Assembly (NCBI GenBank): GCA_001724265.1
Contig: MEDY01000146.1
Span: forward strand, 1 to 62,863
Source of the DNA: Rhizaria sp. SCN 62-66
Taxonomy: Eukaryota; Rhizaria, unplaced
DNA length: 62,863 bases
Reading direction: 5' to 3'
A model generated the notes under the pieces. That model had not been told where the DNA came from. It worked only from the letters and a program-made list of their open reading frames with translations, and made no database searches. Below are positions 47,894 through 57,332 of the stretch, in pieces (positions within the stretch are counted from its first letter, which is position 1; each line of letters starts with the position of its first letter). The position numbers were made by a program, and so were the translations under genes.

Positions 47894-48524
47894 TTACTGG
47901 TGGGTGGCGGAGCGGCGGGGCACGAGGATATCCTTGATCTTGTCCAGCGGCTGGCCCTTGATCAGCGACGCGATCTTGGCGCAGCCCAGGTGCAGCAGCC
48001 CAGGGATGTGAAGGTAGAGTGCGCCCATGGTGACGTCGTACAGCAGCTGGATGCTGCGCTCGTGGATGCCGTCCATGAAGACGGCGTCGTTGGCGTCGGG
48101 GCACACCTCCTGCAGCAGACGGCTGCGAAGCGGCTTCTCGACGTAGGGCGCCTCGGTGCCGTTGTGGCGGTTGACGTAGGACGTGATGGCGTCGAGCACC
48201 TCGCCGTCCAGGTCCACCTCGATGTCCACAGCGTTGGGGTCTGGAAGCGCAACACAAAACAAAAAGGGAGATCAAAAATGCAAATTAAAGTGTGTTTGAA
48301 CAGTGGTGAGTAAGTGAGGTGGGGATGGGGTTCGATGGGGAGGCATGCGTAAGTGGAAATATGGAAAGGATCTGTGGGCCTGAGGTGGGATGGTGAGGGG
48401 ACATACCTTGCTCAAGAGCAGAGACGACGAAGCCAGAGATGGAGGCAGCGCGGCGGGAGATGGTGTACGAGGCACCGTTACGCTTGGAAACAAGGCGGAT
48501 CGGCGGCTGGTTCTCCTTAGACAT
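47894..48524 (-). CDS. SKP1: SKP1-family protein (SCF ubiquitin ligase adaptor)
   Basis: Two exons (48524-48407 and 48240-47894, minus strand) give 154 residues ending in TAA. The N-terminal half is a BTB/POZ-like fold (IRLVSKRNGASYTISRRAA, then VDIEVDLDGEVLDAITSYVN). The C-terminal half carries the SKP1 signature: ALYLHIPGLLHLGCAKIASLI followed by KGQPLDKIKDIL, matching the helices that bind F-box proteins. SKP1 links cullin-1 to F-box proteins in nucleus and cytosol. The usual last helix with an NDFTPEEE-type segment and a terminal NQW is missing: the protein ends in VPRRSATHQ. Elongin C would end about 40 residues earlier, so SKP1 is preferred. The start ATG lies 13 nt after a strong pyrimidine-rich TTCAG. 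Confidence 0.85.
48241..48406 (-). other. Intron of SKP1
   Basis: Minus-strand donor GTATGT after GAGCAAG, acceptor TTGCGCTTCCAG before ACCCCA, phase 1. Splicing joins SALEQ to DPNAV. This is the only intron of the six confident ones whose donor is not GTACG. Confidence 0.9.
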
Positions 48525-48982
48525 GCAGGCGAGCGGTCTGAAGGAAAGAATGATTGGAAGGGAGGACGAAACGAGTAAGGGTGAGAAAAGCAAGCGAATT
48601 GTGGCACTAAAATAGCTTTCTACTGCAAAACAAATTTGAATTGGATAGACCAACTCATTAATGCAAATTCTACATCCGTCTCAGTTTAATTCAACGTCTG
48701 CAAGGGGTCGAATTCCTTGTCTCAAGTTGACTATCCTTTGATTCCCCCTCTAGAGCTGTTGTTACTCTCAGTCTCGGTCAGTCGCTCAATCAATCGTGTC
48801 TGACTGGACTAGCCACAAGACGTCCCCTTGTCGACAGATTTTCAAAGATTGGGCGAGATTGACTCACAAGTTAAAATTGTCACTTAAAGGGTAAAAAAAT
48901 AGGTTTATTAAACAGAAAAATTATGATAAGTTTTGTTAAATAAAGTTAAATTCACATTGGGCAAGGATATCACGGGAAAATG
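48525..48982 (-). promoter_or_regulatory. Upstream region of SKP1
   Basis: It lies between the SKP1 start and the 3' end of the next minus-strand gene. Close to SKP1 is a pyrimidine-rich run ending TTCCTTCAG. No coding frame or named promoter element is supported. Confidence 0.45.
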
Positions 48983-51013
48983 TCAATTCTCTTCTGTGTT
49001 CTTGTCCGCGGCTGCCGCCGCCGCCGCCGCCACCGCCGCCGTGGCCGCCACCTTGTTCGCCACCTTGTTCGCGCGCCCCATCTCCATCTTGACCGCGGCG
49101 ACCGTTTTCGCGGTCTCGATAAGCCTCTGCACGCCCGCCGAAGCGCCGGCGCGCGCGTCCTCGGCCGCCGCGAAGGGGATCACCTGCGGCGTCTCGCCGA
49201 AAACGCGCCGGAAGTCGCGCAGAGGCACGGTGAAAAAGGGCTCAGAGAAGAATGAGTAGTGGGAGTTCTTGAGCGCGTAGCGGGCGCGGGAAGGGATGAC
49301 GTGCGCCACAGGGGCCGCCACAGCGCTGTTTTCAGCGCTAGCCGTGAAGTTGCTGTGTGCGTTGTGTGTGTTGTGTGTGTTGTGTGTGTTGATGCGTTGA
49401 GGCTTGTTCTTGTTGGCGTTGCTATGAAGGTTGTGACTCGCATTCTGCGCTTTCTTAGCGTTGTTAGCGCTGCTGTTGTTGCCTTGGTTGTGAGCCTTGC
49501 TGTCGTCATCATTATCATCATCGTCGCCGTCGCCGTCGTCACCATCGTCGTCGTCGACACTGTCAGAGTCATCAAGCATACTCTGCAGCATGTCCATCGC
49601 GCGCCTCTTGGCCCGCACAACTTCGTCGACATCACCATTGCCAACACCGTTACCACCAGCAGTACTCGCCCCCGCCTCCGTTGTCTTGCCACGCATCTTC
49701 GATGCAGCGGCAACAGCGATAGACCCAGTTCCAGCGGCTTTGGCGGCATCGGCGCTCGATAGCGACTGCAAACAGTGCGCTGCACAGTGCGCCGCACATT
49801 GCGCTGCTGCGAAGTCGGCGTTGCGGCGCAGCACGTCGCGCACAGTGCCGGACAAGCCCACGGACACGGGCTCCGCGTGGCGGGTACCGGTGAGGCTCGC
49901 TCGGACGGTGAGCGCGCTCGCGCTGAAGCCTTCACAGCCAACGACGGGGGCAATGCCCGCGAGGCTTAAGCCGTCCCTGCTGCTGATGTCACTGCGACCG
50001 TGGGAGGCTGATGCGACAGCGGAGTCGAACGCGCGAACTAAAGCCGTGGTTACGGACGCGGGCACTGGGATGAGCGAATCGTGCGGGAGACCATCTGAGG
50101 CGGCGGCGCCGCTCGTGGTAACATATGAGGCGCTGGCGTGGTGCTGCACCACATAAAGCTGCTGTTGTTGCTGCTGGTGGTGGTGCTGGTGTTGCTGCTG
50201 GCGCTGGTGGTGGCGAGAGTGCTGTGGCGCGGTGCTGACGAACAGCAGTGTGGGCACTGAACACTGCGAGCGGGCACAGTCGAGTGTGACGAGCGTCGTG
50301 TAGCCGCTCACGGTCACCGCAACACCACCAAGCGCCGCAACCGCGGTTATAGTTATAGCCGCAGCCGCAGTCGCCGACGCTGCTTGGCGAGCGGGGTGGT
50401 GGGTGTGCCACAAGGTGCAGCTGAGGAGGCCGTCATGGCTGAGACCAGGGGCTGCACTTGCACTGTCGTCGGTTTCACTGGCGGACGCATCCGTGGACGC
50501 GACGGTGCTGCTGTGTGTTGGAATTCGGTGATACATGCTGAGATACACTCGCAGCACGTTCTTCTCACTGTCACCAATGACGCTCGCACGTGCACATCCA
50601 CTGCTACTGGTCGCGGTCGTGGTCGCGCCATTGTTGTTGCCACACAGGGTACTCCACGCGACCTCGCTGTCCAGGGCCGCGCTGGCCCCGTCGACGCTCA
50701 GGCCGGTAACCACCGCCGTGCGCACAGTGTCTGCCGACTGTGAGAGGAGCGGGGCGAGCGCGTAGCCGGCGAAGGTGGCGCGGTGACGGGTGTAGACGGC
50801 CAGGCAGAGCGCGGCGACATCGGCCCACAGCACACGCACGGGCGGGGGCACGCTGGGAGCGAATGCGGGGGCGGCGGGGGTGGCGGCCGTGGCGGGAGCT
50901 GCGGCGGCAGGAATTGCGAAGGTTGCGGACAGACGCCAGCTCTGGGGGATACTGCAGAGCATGACAGGACTTGAAACCGTGCCAGTGACCAACTGAAAAC
51001 GAAATGAGTCCAT
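48983..51013 (-). CDS. Protein of unknown function with Ala/Thr, His/Gln and acidic tracts
   Basis: A single exon of 676 residues from ATG at 51013 to TGA. I recognise no domain. The N-terminal part (MDSFRFQLVTGTVSSPVML, then a WADVAALCLAVYTRH segment) looks folded. In the middle are a hydrophobic Ala/Ile/Val run (residues about 225-260, AITITAVAALGGVAVTVSGY) that could be a buried strand or a membrane segment, and a His/Gln block. Around residues 475-515 is a long Asp run, followed by an Asn-Thr-His triplet repeat. A conserved-looking C-terminal block reads SHYSFFSEPFFTVPLRDFRR, before an alanine tail. It is transcribed divergently from the next gene with a short shared upstream region. Confidence 0.65.
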   Translation of the reverse strand: MDSFRFQLVTGTVSSPVMLCSIPQSWRLSATFAIPAAAAPATAATPAAPAFAPSVPPPVRVLWADVAALCLAVYTRHRATFAGYALAPLLSQSADTVRTAVVTGLSVDGASAALDSEVAWSTLCGNNNGATTTATSSSGCARASVIGDSEKNVLRVYLSMYHRIPTHSSTVASTDASASETDDSASAAPGLSHDGLLSCTLWHTHHPARQAASATAAAAITITAVAALGGVAVTVSGYTTLVTLDCARSQCSVPTLLFVSTAPQHSRHHQRQQQHQHHHQQQQQQLYVVQHHASASYVTTSGAAASDGLPHDSLIPVPASVTTALVRAFDSAVASASHGRSDISSRDGLSLAGIAPVVGCEGFSASALTVRASLTGTRHAEPVSVGLSGTVRDVLRRNADFAAAQCAAHCAAHCLQSLSSADAAKAAGTGSIAVAAASKMRGKTTEAGASTAGGNGVGNGDVDEVVRAKRRAMDMLQSMLDDSDSVDDDDGDDGDGDDDDNDDDSKAHNQGNNSSANNAKKAQNASHNLHSNANKNKPQRINTHNTHNTHNAHSNFTASAENSAVAAPVAHVIPSRARYALKNSHYSFFSEPFFTVPLRDFRRVFGETPQVIPFAAAEDARAGASAGVQRLIETAKTVAAVKMEMGRANKVANKVAATAAVAAAAAAAADKNTEEN
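49354..49395 (-). repeat. Short minisatellite encoding (Asn-Thr-His)n
   Basis: Nine-base units (TTGTGTGTG on the + strand) repeat in tandem inside the minus-strand gene. Copies are almost identical, so this is a recent DNA-level expansion. Confidence 0.75.
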
Positions 51014-51248
51014 GTTTGCGGAGTAAAGACGCCTGTTGGCGCGGACGGGGTGACACGAGAGAAGGTTTTGTAGAGCTTGCTGTGGGGACTGGACTCTGCT
51101 TGTGGCTGTGGATGAGGTGGAAAGAGGCGAGACAGAAAATAAGCGATTATGACTTATAACAGTGTTTAGATTGAATTTCTAAATTAATTCATATAGATCT
51201 CTCAATTTTACACTTGTTTCTCTTTTTGAATTTTCAGTACACGGACGA
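51014..51248. promoter_or_regulatory. Short divergent (bidirectional) promoter region
   Basis: Only 235 bp separate two divergent start codons. Before the right-hand gene, a TTTCTCTTTTTGAATTTTCAG acceptor-like run ends 11 nt before its ATG. No GTACG or GTATG donor lies between the two genes. Confidence 0.55.
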
Positions 51249-54200
51249 ATGGACCAATTTGGACGGTCTCTTCGATTCTCGTCAGGCACTGCCACGGCAG
51301 CTGGCGCGCGAAACGGCGGACACAATCTTCCGTTCCCAAGCTCTTCCACAGTCTCAAACCCGCCAATGCACTTTACCACCGCCTCTGCGACGGTGCCTCC
51401 CAACAATTCGACGTCGTTATACGGCCCGTTTCGCGCGTCCAACACCGTGCCGGTCGCTTCCGCGTTTCCCCTCGCCACGGAGCGCGCGCCCCTCTCCCCG
51501 TCCTCCTCCTCCGCCCTCGCCTGCTCTGCCATAGCTCCCGCCCGCGGCGCCAGCCAGCATCGCGGCCTGTTTGCCACCCCCGCGGCCGTCACCATTGCCC
51601 CGCAGCACCCGTACCCCGTGCTGCCCGCGTACGCGCAGGTCTCTTCCCGCCCTTTGCAAGACAGCGCCACATCTGCCGCCTTCCCGTTCGCCGCCGCTGC
51701 GACCGACAGAGCGTCCCCGCACGGCCCTCACCCATACCAGCAGCAGTCCTGCGTTGTGGGGCTTGGCCAGAGAGGCACGGGCGCGCGCGCTGGCGCTGTT
51801 ATCGGCGCGTACGTGACGCCATACGACGTCGACGTGCCTCCCGTCTTTGCTCCCAGCAACACTGGCGGCCACGCGCGCGCTCTGAGCGATGACGCTGCCG
51901 CTGGCGCTGGTGCCGGCCACGTCGAGGCTAGCGGGAGTGTCGGCGTTGCTGGCGTTGGAGAGTTGACCACCGGTGCACTGTTCCAACCTCAAAGCAGCAA
52001 CTCTAGCAGCATAGGTCACAGCCACCGTCACGGACCGAGCTGCAGTCCCAGTCATAAGAGTGCTGCCAGCGCTGGCATCTTCCATGCCAGCCAGCAGCAG
52101 CAGCCGATGCTGATGCCGTCGCCGACCGAGGTCGAGAGTGAGGACTGTTACCTCATCCACAGCCCCAGCCGCGCAAGTGCGAGCCCCAAGACCCGCCGCA
52201 GCAGCAGCAACAGTAGCGCGGGCATGCGCGCGAGTGCGAGCGGTGCGACCACTGGCGCCGCCGCGACTGGCGCTGCCGCGAGTGACTACGACGAGGACGA
52301 AGGCAGGGACACGTTTTACCCCAACCCCGACCAGTCCGCCTTTGGGTCCCCCTTTTCACCCCTCAACAACAACAACACAATAATCCCCACTCACAGTAGA
52401 CTCAAGGGTTCTGGCACGAAGGCGGAGCAACAGAAGCAGCAACAGCAGCAGCAACAGCAGCAGAAGCAGCAGCAGCAGCAGCAGCAGCAGCAGTCTACTA
52501 CCCCCGCGTCTGTCTCCTCCACGACGAGTAGCAGTCCTGCCGAGCGGCCCCCGCAGCCGCCAATGTTCTGGTCCCCGCTGCCGGAGCCGCTGGCCTCTGC
52601 CCCGCGCCACCGGCCCCCGCTCACCCACTACCACCTGCGGCCCTCGCTCTCCGCGTCGGGCACGGACGTGCTCACTGTCATCACGACCCACTTCCCGCTG
52701 CTCACGGTCACGCTCGCGGTGCCGCGCACAGTCACGCACACGCGCGCCGTGCCAACCTTGGTCCCCGTCGCCGTCCCGGCCACCAAGTACGTCGCCGTGC
52801 CCTGCCGCAGCAACAGCACTGCGGCCAGCGCTAGTGCGGGTGCCGGTGCGCGCAGTGTCAACGGGGGCGCGGCGGTGGTCCGCGAAACGACTGTGGTGCC
52901 TACGGTCAACAGCCGGTGGGTGCAGCGGCTCGTGCCGGGCCGCCACACGGGCCGCTGGAAGGCCGCCACCGTGCAGGAGTTTTATGTTAAGCCGCGCAGT
53001 GTGACCACGCAGCGCGTCGTCAACACCAATTTCGGCAGCGATAGCCCGACTGCGAGCGGCCAGGCGACGACGGCGAGCGTTGAGGCGCGGTTCCACAGCA
53101 ACAATGGCTTCCGCATGGAGCCGGTGCAGGGGTGGGACTTGTCTGTGACCGAGGTGACGCAGCAGGTGACCGTGAGCGGCGTTGAGCTGGCCCAGGAGCA
53201 GCGTGTGCAGCCGCTCGTGGTGCAGGAGGTGCGCAAGGTGCGGCTGCCGGCGGGGAGCTTCGTCGTCCCGGAAGGGCTCGACTGGGAAGGCGCGCTGTGC
53301 TACGACGACAACAACAACAACAGCAACAATAACAATAGCCCGACTGGTAATCACCCTGATAATGCAGTCATTATCCCTGCTAGCCGCAGTCGGAGGAACA
53401 GTGTGACCCACGATTACTTCAGCAGCGAGACCGACAGCGTTAGTGCGAGTGCGAGCGCGAGCGGCCGTAGTGGCAGCGGCGGCGGCGGTGCTCAGCATAA
53501 CGCGGAGGAAGGCTGGTTTGATGTGTACCGTGACATTGAGAGGCAGCAGCAGCGTGAGCGCGAGCAGCATCAACGGTATATCGAACAACAACAACAACAG
53601 CAACAACAACAGCAACTTCTTCAGACTCAGCAACAGCAGCAGCTGGCTCGGGCTCTTCAGTCACAACCGTCGCCCGAGTCGCCCAATACTGCGGCCAGCG
53701 ACTTGACCCTGTCAGTGCATAGCTCCAACTCTAACAGCGCTGAGCGCGATGCTGCTCTTGCCACCCACCAGCATCAACAGCATCAACAGGCACATGAACA
53801 TCACATGCTGCTGCAGCAACAAGAGCGTGAGCTCCGGGAGCGCGAGCGTGAGCATCAGCAGCAACAGCAACAACAGCAACGTGAGCGTGACCGTGAGCGT
53901 GAGCACGGCTGGCAGCGCGTCTCCCGCGGCTCGCCAGCGTCGAAGTTAAGCCGCCCCGACTTTTCACTGATTGCACGGCCTGACGTCGATCTGACTGGAG
54001 ACAACGCTGGCGCTGCTGCCCATGCACACAGTCACTCTGCTTCTGCGCACAGTCACCCGGTGTCGATCTCAATATACACTGGCAATAGCACACATGTGAA
54101 CAATTCGAAGACGGTGTCTCACACCAGCTCGAATAGCCACAATGGCAACAAGGGCTGCTACAACAAGAGCAACAACGACGGCGGACGCGCTTCTCACGGT

Positions 54201-56891
54201 CACGGCCACGGTCACGGCCACGGCCACGGCCACGACCACGGTCACGGACGCGCTCACACTTGTAGTCACATTCGCAGTCGGAGCCGCAGTCGCCATGGCC
54301 GCAAGCACACGGGCCGTTATGAGTGTAGCTGTGATGGCAACGGCGAGCGCGAGGGCGACCGCAGCAGCAAGAGCGTGGCCACTTCTTGTCCCGACGGCTG
54401 CACTTGCGCTCAGTCTCCTGTTGCGGCTGCTGCTGCAGCAGCTGCGACCGCTCCTGTGACGGCGTCTGCGACTGCACCTGCTAACGCAACTGCGCGTACG
54501 TTTTCTGCTGTGCCCACAGTTGCGCCTGCAGCTGTGCCTGCGACACCAATGCGTGCGTTCCCCGCCCCAGTCTCTCTTCACACACCCGTCTCTGCCCCTG
54601 TTGCTGTCCCCGCTTCGTCTCTCGTCACTGCCCCGACCTCTGTCCCGGCCTCAGACTCTGCACCTGCATCTACCATTTCTGCTGCTGCTCCTGCTCCTCC
54701 TGCTGCTGCTGCTGCTGCCCCGACCAACGCCTCCTTGCAGCTCCCATGTGACGTCCGCATCGCCGGCTGCGGCTGCGCGTGCCACCCGCCGGACGCCGCG
54801 GCCGTAGCGTTGGCGACCGTTGACGTCGCCGCCGTGGACGCGGCGGCGACGCAGAGGGCCTTCGAGGACAAGTGGCTCAGCGACAAGCTGCTCTTTAGCA
54901 GTGGCAAAGCTGAGGCGGGGCTCCGTGAGAAGCCTGCATGTGCAAGTGATGTGAAGCCTGACGATGGTGGTAACGCCGACGCTGCTAGTGCCTCTGAGCG
55001 CAAGGACGACACCACCGCTGGTGTTGCTGCTGTTCACGACGATGAAGACGATGGCGATGACGATGTTCCTATTATGAAGACGGTGAAGGCAACGATCCGT
55101 CTTCCGACCAATCCCAACACGAAAACAAACGTTGACACTAACAGTAACAGCGTTTGCAGTGCAACTCGTGCGGCTGGTGTGAGCAGCAAACACTATGACA
55201 CAGAGCCGGCTCCGCTGCCTCTCAAGAATGCAACTGTTATCGCTACCCCAGCTCCTGCTGCTGCCTCTGTTGCTCAAGTTGCGACTGCGAATCCCGGCAC
55301 CAGTAAGACGAATGTTGCTTACAAAGTGGCCCATCCTGCGTATGCTTCGCATCTCGGCGCGAAGCACGGCCGTCTCAGCGCTCCTTACACGGCCGCCGCG
55401 CTGTCGAGCCTGACTGCGACGCACGTCGACTTAGGCCCTCCCCCGGCCGGTCTCCTCCCTGACACCGGCATGAACGTCAATACTCAGAAGGAGGACAACA
55501 CGGTTCATCGTCGTGCTCGTCGCATGAACATGGACAAGGTCAGCGACTGCGATTGTGGTGTCGGCTCAGGCCGTGGCGGTGGCCACCGAGGCTGCGGCTG
55601 TGGCCACGGTGGAATTGTGATCACCTCTCAGTTCACGACGACGACAGCATCAGCCCAGAGTGCTGCGCCTGAGGCACCGCCCGGTGCTGTTCCATCCCAG
55701 GTGACCTCGAACTCTGCTAGTACTGAGAACTCGAGCAGCTCCACCAACACTGTCGCAGCGACTGCAGCAGCCGCGTCAGAGGTAGCACTCAAGGCCCGCG
55801 CGTTCGTGCCCCCGCCGCCCCACGTGGCCACGGCCTTGGGCCTCATGGACCACGGGCTGCTCTACCACGGCGGCGGCCGCGGCTTGACTTCCGACGCAAC
55901 CACCGCAACCGCAGCGAGCGGCTTGACTTTGGACCAACTGCAACAGCAGCGCCAGCGTGAGATCACTGTGCGTCTGCCATCTGTCGCGGTGGACGCCGCG
56001 CTGTACCACGACGTGTCGCTGTCGCCCACGGTCACCTCGAGCACGATCCCGTCACTGCCGCCGAGCGCGCGGTCCCACTTACACGCTTACTTAGACGAGC
56101 AGGACCGCTTAGACGGGGAGCTGAACTAGTACCTAGAAGAGAGCGGGTACTTAGATGGCAGTAGGTACTTGGACAGCAACAACGCTGGCGGCAGTCACAG
56201 TGCACGGGTCTACTCTGCGAGCACTCCCAGCGGCAGCGCCAATGCTGGCGCGGGCGCTGCTGGCGCTGGCGCTGGCGCTGGTTCTGTGGTTACAGGCCCT
56301 GGCCTTACGCCAATCAAGCCGCCCACTGCGCCGTACTCGTACTACCACCCGTCAGTGCCTGCAACTGCAAGGACGAACACGAACACTGGCACCGCCGCTG
56401 CGGAGCCGGCGATTGCGAGCGGTGGTCCTTCAGTGCAGGAACTGCTGTATGAGTCCAATCTTGCGCTCAGCAAACGGATCGAGGAGCTGACTGAGAAGCT
56501 GAGCCAACATAAGACCCGTCAGGGCCAAACTGCAACTGCTCAGGCCGCCGCTCTGGCGACGGACGCAAGTTCGAGCGCCAGCGGCAGCAACATATCTGCG
56601 GCAAACGCCTTTCGCAGTGCTTCGGTGAGCAACAGCAGTGCGACTGTTTACTCTCGTTTGAGCAATAGTGCGAGCTCGCATTCCAACAACCACAGCGGTG
56701 ACGTCAATGCGACTGCGATGTCAGGGCCATCTTCATCTTCATCTTCACTCACTCAGCCGCAGTCGTCTTTTTTGAACCTTTCTTCAGAGCTGTCGTCGTC
56801 TCTCGCTGCGATGCTGAGCGACAACGCTGCGCTTGCACAGCAGGCCAATGACAGAGCTGCTGCGCTCCGTGCGGGACTGCAACGTAACTGA
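51249..56891 (+). CDS. Low-complexity protein with a Val/Pro-rich core, His-Gly repeat and one internal TAG
   Basis: The frame runs from ATG to TGA (1880 residues), interrupted only by TAG at 56127-56129 (residue 1627). The best-folded part is about residues 449-675. It has short Val-rich strands ending in Val-Pro (TLAVPRTVTHTRAVP, VPVAVPATKYVAVP) and W-x-x-x-L-V-P-G motifs. This recalls the VP-rich repeats of articulins and alveolins, the submembrane cytoskeleton proteins of some protists; the resemblance is weak and unproven. Around it are Gln tracts (52428-52493; others near 53540-53650 and 53760-53880), a Gly-His repeat (54199-54260), Arg/Ser-rich and Cys-rich patches (CSCDG, CGCACH, CGCGHGG) and Ala/Val/Pro stretches. 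After the TAG, 253 residues follow in frame, including a short coiled coil (LALSKRIEELTEKLSQHK). Only late ATGs exist there, so it is not a separate gene. Confidence 0.7.
52428..52493 (+). repeat. CAG/CAA tract (poly-Gln with Lys)
   Basis: Twenty-two codons, nearly all CAG or CAA with three AAG/Lys interruptions at most, in the Val/Pro-core gene. Confidence 0.85.
54199..54260 (+). repeat. Gly-His dipeptide repeat
   Basis: About ten GG(C/T)CAC units encode alternating Gly and His, with two Asp substitutions. Such stretches can bind Zn, Cu or Ni; that role is inference. Confidence 0.8.
56070..56184 (+). repeat. Hexapeptide x-x-Y-L-D-x repeat spanning the TAG
   Basis: Units HAYLDE, QDRLDG, N*YLEE, SGYLDG and SRYLDS are recognisable (18 nt each, with a two-residue insertion before the third). 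The TAG occupies the second position of the third unit, where other copies have Ala, Asp, Gly and Arg. Confidence 0.65.
56127..56129 (+). other. In-frame TAG inside the Val/Pro-core gene, probably sense
   Basis: Context CTG AAC TAG TAC CTA. The surrounding 18-nt repeat continues on both sides in the same frame, and the gene then runs to a TGA. Confidence 0.8.
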
Positions 56892-57332
56892 AGAGCCTTG
56901 CCACCACGTAAAGGTATGGCTTGCAACAATGACGTGAGCTCACAGAAACATATTTTCCATGTGTATGTCTATCCACATAATTGAATGAACTATTGAATCC
57001 AATGTTCCATCAAAACTTGCTCTATTACAATAGCTTGTTTTATTTCCATAAGCTTACATCAAATACAATGCTTATATCCTATCAGTAAAACAAACAACAA
57101 GTCCAACTACACTTCACAAACTCGTTTTCTTGATCGTGTCGCGAGATCGGGGAAAAAGTCAAATAAATATGGTTGTTTTTATTTCACACGAGACACGAGA
57201 CACTTTTCTGCCAAACTGAGTTCTTATGTGCATTCCACAACCAGTGGTTTAAACATCACACAAACCAAATAATACGTCAAAAACTTATATCAAAACTTTG
57301 TAACATTTCGTTTCTTCCCGAACCTGGCGTAT
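56892..57332. other. Convergent intergenic region
   Basis: AT-rich gap between the Val/Pro-core gene (+) and the nucleoporin gene (-). AATAAA occurs near 57161 on the + strand and TTTATT near 57038 (minus-strand signal). No coding frame is supported. Confidence 0.5.

Noticed and set aside
48705-48722. T-loop-like GGGTCGAATTCC as part of a tRNA
   Set aside because: No matching acceptor, D or anticodon arms could be drawn upstream.
50160-50220. CTG-rich tract as an expanded microsatellite
   Set aside because: It is simply the His/Gln coding block of the minus-strand gene, with many interruptions.
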